A stretch of DNA of 64,000 nucleotides from an uncultured Lachnospiraceae bacterium (GCA_902793685.1 CADBEN010000001.1:1-64000); one strand, 5' to 3'. Shown: positions 55,147-64,000, counted from the stretch's first letter. The notes: generated from the sequence alone by a model not told the origin. Program-made: numbers and translations.

Positions 55147-55745
55147 TCTGCGAAAGATGCAAGATCCGTGAGGCGACCATCTCCTACACCGAGATCATCA
55201 ACGGCCAGAAGACGGAACACCATTTCTGCACCCAGTGCGCACAGGAACTGAATTTCGGGGCGGCGTCGGTCCTCTTTGACGGGGAATTTCCCTTCGCGAA
55301 GCTTCTGTCCGCCCTGTTCGGCGAAGAGGGCGAACAGTCGGATGAGCGCTACGCCCAGATCGTCTGCCCGAACTGCGGGATGAGTTATCAGGAGTTTGTG
55401 GAGAACTCCCGCTTCGGCTGTCCGGACTGCTATGAAGTTTTTGATCTTCTGATCCAGGACAGCATCAAGCAGATACAGGGAAATGACGTGCACAAGGGAA
55501 AACACCCGAAATACGGGCTCCGCATGGTGCCGAAGAGTCTCACCGAAGATCTGAAGGGCACCGGGCCTGAAACATCGTCCGCGGACCATACCGGCGAGGA
55601 GAATGCGGTCCTTTCCGCCGGAGACCCGAAGATGAACCGGATCAGCGAGCTCCGCGCGAAGCTGAACCAGGCGGTCAGAAATGAGAATTATGAAGAAGCC
55701 GCAACGCTGCGGGATCAGATCCGGGCACTGGAAAGCGAGGACTGA
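55143..55745 (+). CDS. mcsA: McsA-like zinc-binding protein with UVR domain
   Basis: A 200-residue protein with N-terminal zinc knuckles (MICERCKIR and HHFCTQCAQEL), a second pair in the middle (IVCPNCGMSY and RFGCPDCYEVF) and a C-terminal UvrB/C-type helix pair (RAKLNQAVRNENYEEAATLR). McsA is the activator of the McsB arginine kinase and adaptor of the Clp system. It is coupled to the upstream regulator by ATGA and followed by mcsB after 4 bp. Confidence 0.92.
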   Translation: MICERCKIREATISYTEIINGQKTEHHFCTQCAQELNFGAASVLFDGEFPFAKLLSALFGEEGEQSDERYAQIVCPNCGMSYQEFVENSRFGCPDCYEVFDLLIQDSIKQIQGNDVHKGKHPKYGLRMVPKSLTEDLKGTGPETSSADHTGEENAVLSAGDPKMNRISELRAKLNQAVRNENYEEAATLRDQIRALESED

Positions 55746-55749
55746 AGAG

Positions 55750-56793
55750 ATGGAAAAATGGTATGAACAGGTCCGGATGGAACCCGGAAACAACTATATT
55801 TCCAGCAGGATACGTCTCGCCAGAAACTGCGCGGACCAGTGCTTTCCGAACCGTCTGAACGGGCAGGATTCCCTCCGCCTGATCGAGACCATGCGGACGA
55901 GGCTGGAAGATATAGGCGCCGTGGAAGGAGAGACCATGTCTTCCTGCCTGCTTTCCGACCTGCCGGATGCCGCGCGGGACGCCATGCGGGAGCGCCGGGT
56001 GCTGAATGCGGGGATCCTTCAGAAGAAGACGCCGGTGGGGCTCATGCTCTCGGAGTCTGAGGACATCTCCCTCGTCCTGAACGGGGACGATCATTTCCGT
56101 CTCCAGGTCCTGGCGCCGAATTCCCATCTCTATGAGCTGTGGGAGAAGGCCGGACGTCTCGACGACTATATCAACGAGCGTTTCAGCTATGCTTTTGACG
56201 ACAGGTACGGATATCTCACCAGTTTCCCGACCAATGTCGGTACCGGGATGCGGGCCAATATCGTGGTGCATCTGCCGGCCCTGTCCACCGGGAAACAGTT
56301 CCCGAATCTGCTGGCGTCCATGAACCGCTTCGGCGTGACGGTCCGGGGCGTGTACGGCACCGGCAAGGAAAACTACGGGGCACTGTATGATGTCTCAAAC
56401 GCAAAGACGCTGGGGATGAGCGAGCGGGAGATCCTGGATCTGGTATCCAAGGTCGCTGCCCAGCTGAACAGTGAAGAAAACCAGATCCGCAGAAAGTCGC
56501 TGGAGTCCCACCGCCTGGAACGGGAGGACGAAGCGTTCAAGTCCTACGGACTTCTGAAATATGCAAGGAAGCTGTCCCTCCGGGATGCCCTGAGCTATCT
56601 TTCCCAGGTCATTGCCGGGATCACGGACGGGATCGTGAGGACGGAGGAGCCCGCCTGCCTGTACAGGCTTTATCTGGGCGTGCAGTCCTCCAACCTGATC
56701 GCCGGCGCCACCATGCCGGTGGACCGGGAAAAGCTCGACGCTGTCCGGGCGGATTATATCCGGGAACAGCTGCCGGAACTTAAGGAGGTATAA
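55750..56793 (+). CDS. mcsB: Protein arginine kinase McsB
   Basis: A 347-residue ATP:guanido phosphotransferase-like kinase that phosphorylates arginines to mark proteins for ClpC-ClpP. Motifs: NNYISSRIRLARNC (nucleotide-binding arginines), LTSFPTNVGTGMRANIVVHL and RGVYGTGKENYGALYDVSN. I choose ATG at 55750 (MEKWYEQ) by family alignment; an upstream ATG at 55681 lies inside mcsA. Confidence 0.95.
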   Translation: MEKWYEQVRMEPGNNYISSRIRLARNCADQCFPNRLNGQDSLRLIETMRTRLEDIGAVEGETMSSCLLSDLPDAARDAMRERRVLNAGILQKKTPVGLMLSESEDISLVLNGDDHFRLQVLAPNSHLYELWEKAGRLDDYINERFSYAFDDRYGYLTSFPTNVGTGMRANIVVHLPALSTGKQFPNLLASMNRFGVTVRGVYGTGKENYGALYDVSNAKTLGMSEREILDLVSKVAAQLNSEENQIRRKSLESHRLEREDEAFKSYGLLKYARKLSLRDALSYLSQVIAGITDGIVRTEEPACLYRLYLGVQSSNLIAGATMPVDREKLDAVRADYIREQLPELKEV

Positions 56794-56800
56794 GAATTAC

Positions 56801-59323
56801 ATGGCGGATTATTTTTCCGAACAGGCGCGTGAGGCCCTGAATCTTGCTTACCGGGCCGCACGCACCATGAACAACAGCCATATCGGGACTGAGCACATCC
56901 TGCTGGGGCTGGTCCGGCAGGGCACCGGCGTCGCAGCCCGTGTCCTGGCGGAGAACGAGGTGACGGAGAAGAAGCTGACGGACATGATCGACCATGTCCT
57001 GAAGCCCCGTCAGAACACCCTGGTGGGCGATGAACCCCAGTATTCCCCGATGGCGAAGAGGGTCATCGAGAACAGCCACCGGGAGGCGGAACGCTTCCGT
57101 TCACCCCAGATCGGGACAGAGCACCTTCTGATCGCGATCCTGCGGGAAAAGACCTGTGTCGCCAGCAAACTCCTGTATACCATGGGTGTGCAGGCACAGA
57201 AGCTTTACGTGGACGTCATGGGTGCCATGGGAGAAGAAGGCGTTTCCGGCGACAGTGCAGGCTACGGGCCGCAGCAGGCTGCGGGCGGGGATCCGAAGGA
57301 CACCCCGACCCTGGACCAGTATTCCCGGGATCTGACGGAGCTTGCGCGGAACGGACGTCTGGACCCGGTCATCGGCCGCAAGGCGGAGATGCAGCGGGTC
57401 ATGCAGATCCTGAGCCGCCGCACGAAAAACAATCCCTGTCTGATCGGCGAGCCGGGCGTCGGCAAGACTGCCGTCGTCGAAGGCCTTGCCCAGATGATCG
57501 TGGAAGGAACCGTTCCGGAGACGCTGCTGGGCAGACGCCTGGTCACCCTGGATCTTTCCGGCATGATCGCCGGATCCAAGTACAGGGGCGAATTTGAAGA
57601 GCGCATCAAGAAGGTTCTGGAGGAGGTCATGCATTCCGGCAACGTCCTCCTGTTCATCGACGAGATCCACACCATCATCGGTGCCGGCGCGGCTGAGGGC
57701 GCTATGGACGCAAGCAACATCCTGAAGCCGTCCCTGGCGAGAGGCGAGCTGCAGCTCATCGGTGCCACCACCATCGAAGAGTACCGGAAGCACATCGAGA
57801 AGGATGCCGCCCTGGAGCGGCGCTTCCAGCCGATCACGGTGGAGGAGCCCTCGGAGGAGGAATCCATCCAGATCCTGACCGGCCTCCGTCCGAAGTACGA
57901 ACAGCATCACAAGGTCACCATCACGGACGATGCTGTCAGCGCGGCGGTGCATCTCTCTGCCCGCTATATCAGCGACCGTTTCCTGCCGGACAAGGCTATA
58001 GACCTGATCGACGAGTCCGCGTCCCGCATCCGCCTCCAGAACTTTGTGGAGCCGCCGGAGATCCGGGAAATGACGGAAGAGATCGAAAAGCTGGAGAAGC
58101 AGAAGGAGCTTGCCGTCCGCTCCGAGGAGTTTGAACGGGCAGGCGAGATCAAAAAGCGTCAGGAGAAGAAGCAGGCAAAGATCGACAAGGTCCGGGAGAA
58201 GTGGGAAAAGGACAAGCGCAGCAGGAAGCTGATCGTAAGCGAATCGGACATCGCGGACGTGGTCTCCGCCTGGACGAAGATCCCGGTCCAGAAGCTTACG
58301 GAGGAGGAGAATGAGCGCCTCCGGAAGCTGGAATCGGTCCTTCACGAACGGGTGGTCGGACAGGAAGAAGCGGTCGGCGCGGTGGCCCGGGCTATCCGCC
58401 GCGGACGCGTGGGGCTGAAGGACCCGCACCGGCCCATCGGTTCCTTCCTGTTCCTGGGACCCACCGGCGTCGGAAAGACGGAGCTCTGCAAGGCTCTCGC
58501 CGAGGCGATGTTCGGCACGGAGCAGGCCCTGATCCGCGTCGATATGAGTGAGTACATGGAGAAGCACAGCGTCTCCAAGATGGTCGGATCCCCGCCCGGA
58601 TATGTGGGCTATGACGAGGGAGGACAGCTCTCCGAGAAGGTCCGCAGGAATCCCTACTCGGTCATTCTTTTTGACGAGATCGAGAAGGCCCATCCGGATG
58701 TTTTCAACATCCTGCTCCAGGTCCTGGACGACGGCCATATCACCGACTCCCAGGGAAGAAAGATCGATTTCAAGAATACCATCATCATCATGACCAGCAA
58801 TGCGGGCGCCCAGCGTATCGTCGCGCCGAAGGTCCTGGGATTCGCGGCGCGGGAAAACGCCGAGACGGACTACAGGCATATGAAGGACGGCGTTATGGAC
58901 GAGGTGCGAAGGCTCTTCAAGCCGGAGTTCCTGAACCGCATCGACGAGACGATCGTCTTCCATCAGCTGACCCGCGAAAACATGAAGGAGATCGTGGATA
59001 TCCTGCTCCGCGGCATCGAGAAGCGCACGGAGAGCCAGATGGGGCTGAAGATTGTAGTCTCCCCGGAGGCAAAGGAATTCCTGATCGACCGCGGCTACGA
59101 TCCGAAATACGGCGCACGGCCGCTGAAGCGGACCATCCAGACCGAACTGGAGGACCGTCTGGCGGAGGCGCTGCTGGAGGGGACCGTGAAGGAGCGGTCC
59201 GAGATCCTTGTGACCTGTCCGGAGGCCGGGCAGGAATCTGAACGGAGGCTTGTATTTACAGAGACCGAAGCTTCGGAAAAGCCGAAGAAGCGCCGGAAAC
59301 CTGTGAAGGCAGCGGAAACCTGA
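56801..59323 (+). CDS. clpC: Clp protease ATPase subunit ClpC
   Basis: An 840-residue AAA+ unfoldase: Clp N-domain (1-145), first ATPase with GEPGVGKT (about 212), a middle coiled-coil with a UVR motif (about 420-455, [19 protein letters not shown]), second ATPase with [14 protein letters not shown] (about 548), and the C-terminal domain. It feeds McsB-marked substrates to ClpP. AAGGAGG precedes the ATG; last gene of the operon. A 743-residue open frame on the opposite strand is a GC shadow. Confidence 0.97.
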   Translation: MADYFSEQAREALNLAYRAARTMNNSHIGTEHILLGLVRQGTGVAARVLAENEVTEKKLTDMIDHVLKPRQNTLVGDEPQYSPMAKRVIENSHREAERFRSPQIGTEHLLIAILREKTCVASKLLYTMGVQAQKLYVDVMGAMGEEGVSGDSAGYGPQQAAGGDPKDTPTLDQYSRDLTELARNGRLDPVIGRKAEMQRVMQILSRRTKNNPCLIGEPGVGKTAVVEGLAQMIVEGTVPETLLGRRLVTLDLSGMIAGSKYRGEFEERIKKVLEEVMHSGNVLLFIDEIHTIIGAGAAEGAMDASNILKPSLARGELQLIGATTIEEYRKHIEKDAALERRFQPITVEEPSEEESIQILTGLRPKYEQHHKVTITDDAVSAAVHLSARYISDRFLPDKAIDLIDESASRIRLQNFVEPPEIREMTEEIEKLEKQKELAVRSEEFERAGEIKKRQEKKQAKIDKVREKWEKDKRSRKLIVSESDIADVVSAWTKIPVQKLTEEENERLRKLESVLHERVVGQEEAVGAVARAIRRGRVGLKDPHRPIGSFLFLGPTGVGKTELCKALAEAMFGTEQALIRVDMSEYMEKHSVSKMVGSPPGYVGYDEGGQLSEKVRRNPYSVILFDEIEKAHPDVFNILLQVLDDGHITDSQGRKIDFKNTIIIMTSNAGAQRIVAPKVLGFAARENAETDYRHMKDGVMDEVRRLFKPEFLNRIDETIVFHQLTRENMKEIVDILLRGIEKRTESQMGLKIVVSPEAKEFLIDRGYDPKYGARPLKRTIQTELEDRLAEALLEGTVKERSEILVTCPEAGQESERRLVFTETEASEKPKKRRKPVKAAET

Positions 59324-59389
59324 CGGAACCACGGAACAGGCAGCAGCAATTATGCATCAGGCAGAGCATCTGAAGAAACGGAGTGAAAA

Positions 59390-59803
59390 ATGGCAGTAAT
59401 CAGTGAGCTGATCCGCGTTGAAGACGAAGTGTATCTTAGTTTTGGCGACTACACTCTTTCCGAGAAGAAGAAAGTCTCCGACTATCCCTTTGAGGGGAAC
59501 TTCTTCAAGGTGAAGACCTACAAGGAGAGCACCCGTCTGGAGCAGAATGACCTTCTGGTCTACGAATCGGTGCCGGGGACGGCGGTCCACCGGCTGACGG
59601 AGACAGACGGAGTCATGGAATTCACGGTCGAGGGGCCGGAGGATGCGGAGATCACACTCGGCATGGAGGAAGAGACGGATTATGAAGTCTTCCTGGACGA
59701 TGCTTCCATCGGCGTCATCACGACGAACCTGAGCGGCAAGCTGACCTTCAGCGTGGAGCTTTCCCAGGGGAAGCAGGTCAAGGTCAGGGTGATCAGGAAA
59801 TAA
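59390..59803 (+). CDS. Small conserved protein of unknown function between clpC and radA
   Basis: A 137-residue acidic protein, cytoplasmic by sequence, predicted mostly beta. Nothing in it resembles a catalytic motif. As I recall, similar Lachnospiraceae proteins are sometimes labelled endosialidase, but I see no support for that activity. GGAG precedes the ATG. The radA start lies 2 nt after its stop, so the two are probably one transcript. Confidence 0.75.
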   Translation: MAVISELIRVEDEVYLSFGDYTLSEKKKVSDYPFEGNFFKVKTYKESTRLEQNDLLVYESVPGTAVHRLTETDGVMEFTVEGPEDAEITLGMEEETDYEVFLDDASIGVITTNLSGKLTFSVELSQGKQVKVRVIRK

Positions 59804-59805
59804 GC

Positions 59806-61182
59806 ATGGCAAAGATCAGAAGCACTGCGTTTTTCTGCAGTGAATGCGGATATGAATCATCAAAGTGGGCCGGACAATGTCCGGCCTGCCATGCATGGAA
59901 CACCATGGTGGAGGAGCCGACGGCTCCGAAGACTGCGGGGGCCGGGGCAAGAAGGGCAACCCCGCTCCGGGGCGCGGCCGCGCCGGTCTGTCTGAAGGAT
60001 GTCCCGGCGGACAGCGAGGAACGGTTCACCACGGGTTCGGAAGAACTGGACAGGGTCCTGGGCGGCGGCACCGTCGCGGGATCCATGGTCCTGGTCGGTG
60101 GCGATCCCGGCATCGGGAAATCGACGATCCTGCTCCAGATCTGCCGGAACTACGCGAAGAACGGGAAAAAGGTCCTCTATATTTCCGGAGAGGAGTCCCT
60201 GCGCCAGATCCGGATGCGGGCGGAACGGATCGGAGAGATGGAGGACGACCTCCGTTTTCTCTGTGAGACGAACCTGGACCTGATCCGGGGCGTGATGGAG
60301 AAGGACCGGCCGGATGTGGCGGTCATCGACTCCATCCAGACCATGTTCAGTGAGAATGTGTCCGCGGCGCCGGGCTCCGTGAGCCAGGTCCGCGAGTCGA
60401 CGAATGTTCTCCTGCAGCTGGCCAAGGGAGAAGGCATCACCATCTTCATCATCGGCCACGTGACCAAGGACGGCCAGGTGGCAGGACCCCGGGTCCTGGA
60501 GCACATGGTGGACACGGTCCTGTATTTTGAAGGGGAGAAAAATGTGTCCTACCGGATCCTCCGGGCCGTGAAGAACCGCTTCGGCTCGACCAACGAGATC
60601 GGCGTATTTGAGATGACGGAGCAGGGACTCCGGGAGGTGCCGAATCCCTCGGAATATATGCTGGAGGGACGGCCGGTGGGCGCCAGCGGCGCGGTGGTCG
60701 CGTGCTCCGTCGAGGGGTCCAGACCTATTCTTCTGGAGATCCAGGCCCTGGTCACGGAGACTGCCTTCGGGATCGCCAGGAGAACGGCTGCCGGCATGGA
60801 TTTCAACAGGGTCAACCTTCTGATGGCAGTGCTGGAAAAGCGGTGCAGGATCCCGCTTTCTCACTATGACGCCTACATCAATATCGCGGGCGGTATCCGG
60901 ATGAACGAGCCGGCCATGGATCTGGCAGTGGTGATGGCCATCGTTTCCTCTTATAAGGACATCCCGGTGGGAGAAGAGACTGTGCTTTTTGGAGAGGTCG
61001 GCCTGTCCGGGGAAGTGCGTTCCGTATCCATGGCAGAGTACCGGGTCCGGGAGGCGGCGAAGCTGGGCTTCACCCGCTGCGTCCTTCCGGGATCCTGCAT
61101 ATCCAGGATCCATATCCCGGAAGGGATCCGCTGCGTCGGGGTATCCAGCGTCAGCGAAGCGATACGGGAGCTGTTCGGCTGA
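59806..61182 (+). CDS. radA: DNA repair protein RadA (Sms)
   Basis: A 458-residue branch-migration ATPase of recombinational repair. The N-terminal zinc finger is FFCSECGYESSKWAGQCPAC; the RecA-like core has GGDPGIGKSTILLQ (Walker A, about 98-111), the KNRFG motif VKNRFGSTNEIGVF, and a C-terminal Lon-like domain (about 300-455, ending VSEAIRELFG). The order clpC-radA is usual in Firmicutes. Confidence 0.97.
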   Translation: MAKIRSTAFFCSECGYESSKWAGQCPACHAWNTMVEEPTAPKTAGAGARRATPLRGAAAPVCLKDVPADSEERFTTGSEELDRVLGGGTVAGSMVLVGGDPGIGKSTILLQICRNYAKNGKKVLYISGEESLRQIRMRAERIGEMEDDLRFLCETNLDLIRGVMEKDRPDVAVIDSIQTMFSENVSAAPGSVSQVRESTNVLLQLAKGEGITIFIIGHVTKDGQVAGPRVLEHMVDTVLYFEGEKNVSYRILRAVKNRFGSTNEIGVFEMTEQGLREVPNPSEYMLEGRPVGASGAVVACSVEGSRPILLEIQALVTETAFGIARRTAAGMDFNRVNLLMAVLEKRCRIPLSHYDAYINIAGGIRMNEPAMDLAVVMAIVSSYKDIPVGEETVLFGEVGLSGEVRSVSMAEYRVREAAKLGFTRCVLPGSCISRIHIPEGIRCVGVSSVSEAIRELFG

Positions 61183-61220
61183 CCGGCAGCGATAAGCAGA
61201 ACAAGGTACGGTGAAACAAA

Positions 61221-61251
61221 ACAGGCCCCGCTCAGATTGAGCGGGGCCTGT
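61221..61251 (+). terminator. Hairpin after radA
   Basis: ACAGGCCCCGCTC and GAGCGGGGCCTGT form a perfect 13-bp stem with a 5-nt loop, but with no T-run. Confidence 0.65.
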
Positions 61252-61265
61252 GATGTGAAATAGAA

Positions 61266-61293
61266 AAAACGTCATCCCTTCGGATGACGTTTT
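61266..61293. terminator. Terminator of tRNA-Trp, bidirectional
   Basis: AAAACGTCATCC and GGATGACGTTTT pair around a CTTC loop; T-runs exist on both strands. On the - strand it directly follows the tRNA. Confidence 0.88.
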
Positions 61294-61296
61294 CCG

Positions 61297-61367
61297 CAGA
61301 GGAAGAGGGACTCGAACCCCCGTTATCGGTTTTGGAGACCGACGTTCTACCACTGAACTATTCCTCT
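61297..61367 (-). tRNA. tRNA-Trp (anticodon CCA)
   Basis: 71 nt read on the - strand. Acceptor arm AGAGGAA/TTCCTCT with discriminator G, D-loop TTCAGTGGTAGAA, anticodon stem TCGGT/ACCGA around the loop CTCCAAA, which gives CCA, and T-arm GGGGG-TTCGAGT-CCCTC. CCA at the 3' end is not encoded. G73 is the usual tRNA-Trp identity element in bacteria. Confidence 0.93.
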
Positions 61368-61397
61368 GGACCGCAGCTGTTTCCAGCCACGCATGAA

Positions 61398-61427
61398 ACT
61401 ATACCATAGCCGGGCGTATTATGTCAA
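61398..61427 (-). promoter_or_regulatory. Promoter of tRNA-Trp
   Basis: On the - strand: TTGACA (61427-61422), 18-bp spacer, TATAGT (61403-61398), about 30 bp before the tRNA. Confidence 0.75.
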
Positions 61428-61436
61428 GGAGATTTC

Positions 61437-61503
61437 TGCCGGGAAACCCGCCGGAAAACCCGGCGGAAAACCCGGACCGGTTCTCCTGAAAAACCCGGAC
61501 CGG
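61437..61503. repeat. Short GGAAAACCCGG-type direct repeats
   Basis: Four or five copies of a 12-14 bp unit (CCGGAAAACCCGGC and variants) lie between the tRNA promoter and the HPr-like gene. Non-coding, and able to form competing hairpins. Confidence 0.6.
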
Positions 61504-61572
61504 GATGGTAAAAATGTAAATAATGTTGACAAAATGACAAAAAAGCGCAAAACATTTCGTCATTATTGATAA

Positions 61573-61601
61573 TTGAAATGGAAAATAACATCTGCTATAG
61601 T
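61573..61601 (+). promoter_or_regulatory. Promoter for the HPr-like gene
   Basis: TTGAAA (61573-61578), 17-bp spacer, TATAGT (61596-61601). Confidence 0.7.
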
Positions 61602-61663
61602 TTTCGCAACCCGAAACGGGAACCGGAGTGATCTGGTTCCGCACGAATGAAAGGAGATAGAAC

Positions 61664-61891
61664 ATGTTTGAACGTACCGTTCGTCTTCGGGACAGGGATT
61701 CGGTCAGCGAGTTTGTTAAGGCAGCTGCCGAGTGCAGTTTCAATGTGGATGTCTGCTACGACCGCATTGTTGTCGATGGAAAGTCGATTCTTGGCGTCCT
61801 CGGCCTGGACCTGACAAGAGATCTGACTGTCCGTTATGAAGGATTTGATCCGGAATTCGAGAAGACACTTCTGAAATTTGCCGCAAAGTAA
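61664..61891 (+). CDS. HPr-like protein lacking the phosphorylatable histidine
   Basis: A 75-residue protein of HPr fold. The region around the regulatory serine of HPr is conserved (GKSILGVLGLDL, Ser41 in place of Ser46), while the GxHARPA active-site segment is replaced by RDRDSVSEF and the protein contains no histidine at all. It therefore cannot carry phosphate in the PTS in the normal way. Crh of Bacillus also lost His15 and works only in catabolite regulation, so a regulatory role is plausible. AAGGAG precedes the ATG. Monocistronic, with its own promoter and terminator. Confidence 0.85.
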   Translation: MFERTVRLRDRDSVSEFVKAAAECSFNVDVCYDRIVVDGKSILGVLGLDLTRDLTVRYEGFDPEFEKTLLKFAAK

Positions 61892-61916
61892 TATCGGTCG
61901 TAAAATAATCGTACAC

Positions 61917-61950
61917 GCCGCATCGGAGAACATTCCGATGCGGCATTTTC
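61917..61950 (+). terminator. Terminator after the HPr-like gene
   Basis: GCCGCATCGGA and TCCGATGCGGC form an 11-bp stem with a 6-nt loop, followed by ATTTTC. Confidence 0.85.
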
Positions 61951-61992
61951 GTTAAGGAAGACTTTTGCCGCGGCAATGCTATAATAGGAACC

Positions 61993-64000
61993 ATGAAAAC
62001 AGTAAGGATCTCAGTCCGGGCGCTGATCGAGTTTATCCTGCGGTCCGGAGATATCGACAACAGAACAGAGTCGGGTCCGGACCCGGAGGCGATGCTGGCG
62101 GGCGGAAGGATCCACCGGAAGATCCAGCGGTCCATGCCCTCCACCTACCGGGCGGAGGTCCCGCTGAAGACGACCTTTGAAGACGGAGACCTTCAGCTGG
62201 TCGTTGAGGGGCGGGCCGACGGCATCGACCGCAGGGACGGCATGGTGCTGGTGGACGAGATCAAGGGCGTCTATGCGGATGTGACGAGATTCACGGAAGC
62301 GAAGCCCCTGCATCTGGCCCAGGCATACTGCTATGCCTGCATGCTGGCACGGGAGGAAGGACTTTCCGGGGTAACCTGCCAGATCACCTACTGCGATCTT
62401 GACACTGAGGAGATCCGGCGGTTTCAGACAGTCCGGACGGCGGAGGAGCTGGAAACGTGGATGACGGATCTGGCGGAGCAGTATTTCCGCTGGGCACATT
62501 TCCAGGCAGATCACCGCGAGGAGAGGAACCGCTCCGGGGAAGCGCTGGATTTTCCCTATGATTACCGGCAGGGACAGAAGCGGATCGCGGTGGACGTGTT
62601 CCGTGCGGTCAGGCGCAGCAGGAATCTGTTTGTCCAGGCGCCCACCGGTGTCGGGAAGACGCTTTCGGTGCTGTTTCCTTCGGTCAAGGCCATGGCGGAA
62701 GGACTGACGGAGCGGATCTTTTATCTGACGGCGAAGACCGTCACCGCGTCTGTGGCGGAGGAGAACCTTCAGGTCCTCTTAAGCCGGGGGCTGGACCTGC
62801 TGGCCTGCACCATCAGGGCAAAGGAAAAGCTCTGCCCGAACGAAGTATTCGAGTGCAACCCGGAGCTCTGTCCTTACGCGAAGGGCCATTTTGACCGGGT
62901 GAACGACGCGGTTTTTGAACTGCTGAAGGAGGGCGGGCTGTTCACTGCGGAGCGGCTGCTGGCCGCGGCGGAGAAAGCCGGGGTCTGCCCCTATGAATTC
63001 GCCCTTGACGTCAGTGTCTGGTGCGACACGGTCATCGCGGACTACAATTACGCCTTTGACCCGCGGGTGCGCCTCCGCAGGTACTTCTCGGAAGGCGCCG
63101 GCGGAGATTATATCTTTCTGGTGGACGAGGCCCATAACCTGCCGGACCGGGCTTCGGAAATGTACAGCGCTTCTCTGGTAAAGGAGGATGTGCTGGCGCT
63201 GAAGAAGCTGATCATGAAGAAAGACGGAAGGGCATCCCGGGCGCTGGACCGGCTGAACCGTGCCATGCTTTCCCTGCGGCGGAATCTCGGGGATTATCCC
63301 GAGGTGGGCCGGGGGATCCTGTCCGGGACTGTGGCGGAGCTGCCGGACATCAACTTCCTGATGGAGCCGCTGACCGGAAGTTATTTTGAACTGAGCCGCC
63401 TTCTGGAGGAGCAGAAGAATTTTCCGGAGCGGAAGGAAGTCCTGACCGGCTTCTTTGAGATACGCACTTTTCTGGAGACTGCGGAGCAGGCCGGGGAGGG
63501 ATACCGGATCTATGCCCGCTTTGACGATGACGGGTTCCGGATCCGGCTTCTGTGTGTGGATCCTTCCGCCCGGCTTAAGAAATGCCTGGAGAGCGCGCGG
63601 ACCACAGTATTCTTCTCCGGGACGCTTCTGCCGGTGCAGTATTATAAGGAAATGCTGACGGGGAATCCGGAGGAATACGCGATCTATACGGAAAGTCCCT
63701 TCGACCCGGAGAACAGGCTCCTGCTGGCGGCTTCGGACGTCAGTTCCCGCTATCAGCGCCGGACGGAGACTGAGTTCCGGCGGATCGCGGAGTATCTCCG
63801 GATCACGGTTTCGGCGAAGACAGGAAACTATCTGGCCTTCTTTCCTTCCTATGAGTTTCTCGGAAAGGTGGAGAAGGTGCTCCGGATCCCCGGTACAGAG
63901 ATCCTGGTCCAGGAGAAGGAGATGGACGAGGATCAGAGGAGAGCCTTTCTTTCCGTCTTCGCTAAGGCCGACGGGAATTCCCGCCTGGGGCTCTGTGTCA
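61993..64000 (+). CDS. PD-(D/E)XK nuclease-XPD/DinG-type helicase fusion, 3' end missing
   Basis: At least 669 residues, open to the window edge. The N-terminal domain (about 1-170) has a PD-(D/E)XK-like arrangement: EGRADGIDR, LVDEIKG and AQAYCYACML. A superfamily 2 helicase follows, with APTGVGKT (about 217), VDEAH (about 377) and four cysteines spaced like an XPD iron-sulfur cluster (CTIRAKEKLC, FECNPELC, GVCPYEF, about 271-335). It should be a 5'-3' DNA helicase in repair. ATG at 61993 has only AGGA before it. TATAAT at 61980-61985 lies eight bases upstream, so the mRNA could be nearly leaderless. Confidence 0.85.
   Translation, partial: MKTVRISVRALIEFILRSGDIDNRTESGPDPEAMLAGGRIHRKIQRSMPSTYRAEVPLKTTFEDGDLQLVVEGRADGIDRRDGMVLVDEIKGVYADVTRFTEAKPLHLAQAYCYACMLAREEGLSGVTCQITYCDLDTEEIRRFQTVRTAEELETWMTDLAEQYFRWAHFQADHREERNRSGEALDFPYDYRQGQKRIAVDVFRAVRRSRNLFVQAPTGVGKTLSVLFPSVKAMAEGLTERIFYLTAKTVTASVAEENLQVLLSRGLDLLACTIRAKEKLCPNEVFECNPELCPYAKGHFDRVNDAVFELLKEGGLFTAERLLAAAEKAGVCPYEFALDVSVWCDTVIADYNYAFDPRVRLRRYFSEGAGGDYIFLVDEAHNLPDRASEMYSASLVKEDVLALKKLIMKKDGRASRALDRLNRAMLSLRRNLGDYPEVGRGILSGTVAELPDINFLMEPLTGSYFELSRLLEEQKNFPERKEVLTGFFEIRTFLETAEQAGEGYRIYARFDDDGFRIRLLCVDPSARLKKCLESARTTVFFSGTLLPVQYYKEMLTGNPEEYAIYTESPFDPENRLLLAASDVSSRYQRRTETEFRRIAEYLRITVSAKTGNYLAFFPSYEFLGKVEKVLRIPGTEILVQEKEMDEDQRRAFLSVFAKADGNSRLGLCV

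Noticed and set aside
57101..59332. 743-codon open frame antisense to clpC
   Set aside because: Arg/Leu/Asp-rich composition typical of a complementary-strand shadow; no start context or domain.
59390..59803. Endosialidase
   Set aside because: The label is remembered from related annotations, but no signal peptide or sialidase motif is present in this 137-residue protein.
61297..61367. tRNA-Gly (anticodon TCC)
   Set aside because: Placing the loop with U33 before the anticodon gives CTCCAAA and hence CCA (Trp); G73 agrees.

Overview
The window reads as a chromosomal segment of a GC-rich, low-GC-phylum-type Gram-positive, most likely a Clostridia member close to Lachnospiraceae. The grounds are AGGAGG-type ribosome binding sites, a T-box leader on pheST, a CIRCE-controlled groESL, FabK instead of FabI, an mcsA-mcsB-clpC stress operon, smpB-ssrA, and an ispH-rpsA overlap. 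Nearly all genes lie on the + strand. No phage, insertion sequence, plasmid or CRISPR was seen.

Layout. 1-620: hairpins and a 128-bp tandem repeat that runs into the end of an FGGY sugar kinase (604-2226, -). 2350-5140: cmk-ispH-rpsA. 5190-8571: a lone cbiG and a secreted glycosidase-like DUF5722 protein. 8640-12430: T-box, pheS, pheT. 12476-15972: secG, rnr, smpB, ssrA. 15975-17768: zinc-ribbon membrane protein and malic enzyme. 18185-25857: type II fatty acid synthesis (fabH, acpP, fabK, fabD, fabG, fabF, fabZ) ending in one fused accD-accA gene, with accB and accC absent. 26041-31994: lipoprotein, glnS, a radical SAM protein, a YtxH-like protein and a sodium-coupled transporter.

32130-45075 is the most unusual block: a putative carboxylate-catabolic locus with an HMG-CoA-lyase-like enzyme divergent from a xylose-isomerase-like TIM barrel, a shikimate-dehydrogenase-like enzyme, a complete TRAP transporter (small, large and binding subunits), an EamA permease, two LysR regulators, a ThDP enzyme and a CoA-acylating aldehyde dehydrogenase. 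Together they could import an alicyclic or branched hydroxy-/keto-acid, oxidise and dehydrate or isomerise it, decarboxylate a keto acid and capture the aldehyde as acyl-CoA. Quinate/shikimate is one candidate substrate. This is inference.

45352-49598: a MoxR ATPase/VWA pair and CIRCE-groES-groEL. 49635-50031: hairpin repeats, two of which show a compensatory base-pair change, joined to a further copy of the 128-bp element from the left end. 50263-54614: two secreted or membrane-anchored cell-surface proteins (SH3-glucosaminidase-cadherin-like, and cohesin-like/cadherin-like with one TM helix). 54681-59323: the clp stress operon, in which a GntR/YtrA-type regulator occupies the place normally held by CtsR. 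59390-61182: a small conserved protein and radA. 61297-61367: tRNA-Trp (-). 61664-61891: an HPr-like protein with no histidine. 61993-end: a PD-(D/E)XK nuclease-XPD-type helicase fusion cut by the window edge.

All identifications come from reading motifs by eye. No database search was run.
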